From assembly GCA_005778045.1 (NCBI GenBank), contig SXKQ01000111.1, forward strand, positions 1 through 9,851: a DNA stretch of 9,851 bases. The letters run 5' to 3'. Below are positions 9,791 to 9,851 of this stretch, one piece after another. This DNA comes from Planctomycetia bacterium. Lineage in GTDB: Bacteria; Planctomycetota; UBA1135; GCA-002686595. The notes beneath the pieces were generated by a model, which was not told where the DNA came from, searched no databases, and worked only from the letters and a program-made list of their open reading frames with translations. Each line of letters begins with the position of its first letter. Position 1 is the stretch's first letter. The translations under genes were made by a program, and so were the position numbers.

Positions 9791-9851
9791 CCCCGGGCAG
9801 TTCCTTCCCACTCCCGGTCCCACCCGCCGCAGAAGTGGACCGCACCCCCAA

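Noticed and set aside
9793..9817. Possible terminator hairpin CCGGG/CCCGG after the last gene
   Set aside because: The stem is only 5 bp with a 15-nt loop and no T-run follows, so it is not convincing as an intrinsic terminator.

Overview
This window is GC-rich and densely packed, and comes from a diderm (Gram-negative type) bacterium. Two lipoprotein signal peptides sit on parts of a tripartite efflux pump, which needs an outer membrane. The style of the two secreted proteins on the right, including a short 'LDP..A....L......W' repeat and divergent metallopeptidase-like C-termini, reminds me most of Planctomycetota. That assignment is an inference with moderate confidence; other high-GC diderms such as Myxococcota are possible.

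Left region (1-6195, + strand): the 3' end of a leucyl aminopeptidase (M17, PepA) gene is followed by a complete RND efflux system in the order adaptor, outer-membrane factor, inner-membrane transporter. The four genes overlap by 4, 4 and 17 nt, so they look like one transcript with translational coupling. The adaptor and the channel both carry lipoboxes. The pump's substrate cannot be read from the sequence.

Middle (6203-6424): a class II tRNA-Leu(UAA) gene lies on the minus strand, its 3' end only 7 nt past the pump's last stop codon. A 139-bp region between the divergent tRNA and the next plus-strand gene probably holds promoters for both.

Right region (6425-9183, + strand): two secreted or envelope proteins of unknown function, with genes overlapping by 4 nt. 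Both appear to have a gluzincin (MA-like) metallopeptidase-type C-terminal layout in which the HExxH zinc motif is lost. I infer a tandem pair of catalytically dead or strongly diverged peptidase-like proteins, the most unusual content of the window. After a 256-bp stretch without a convincing gene comes a small four-helix membrane protein of unknown function (9440-9790).

All six starts preferred here are GTG. No CRISPR array, insertion sequence, phage gene or defence system is visible. The long ORFs in the other frames are shadows of high GC3 coding.
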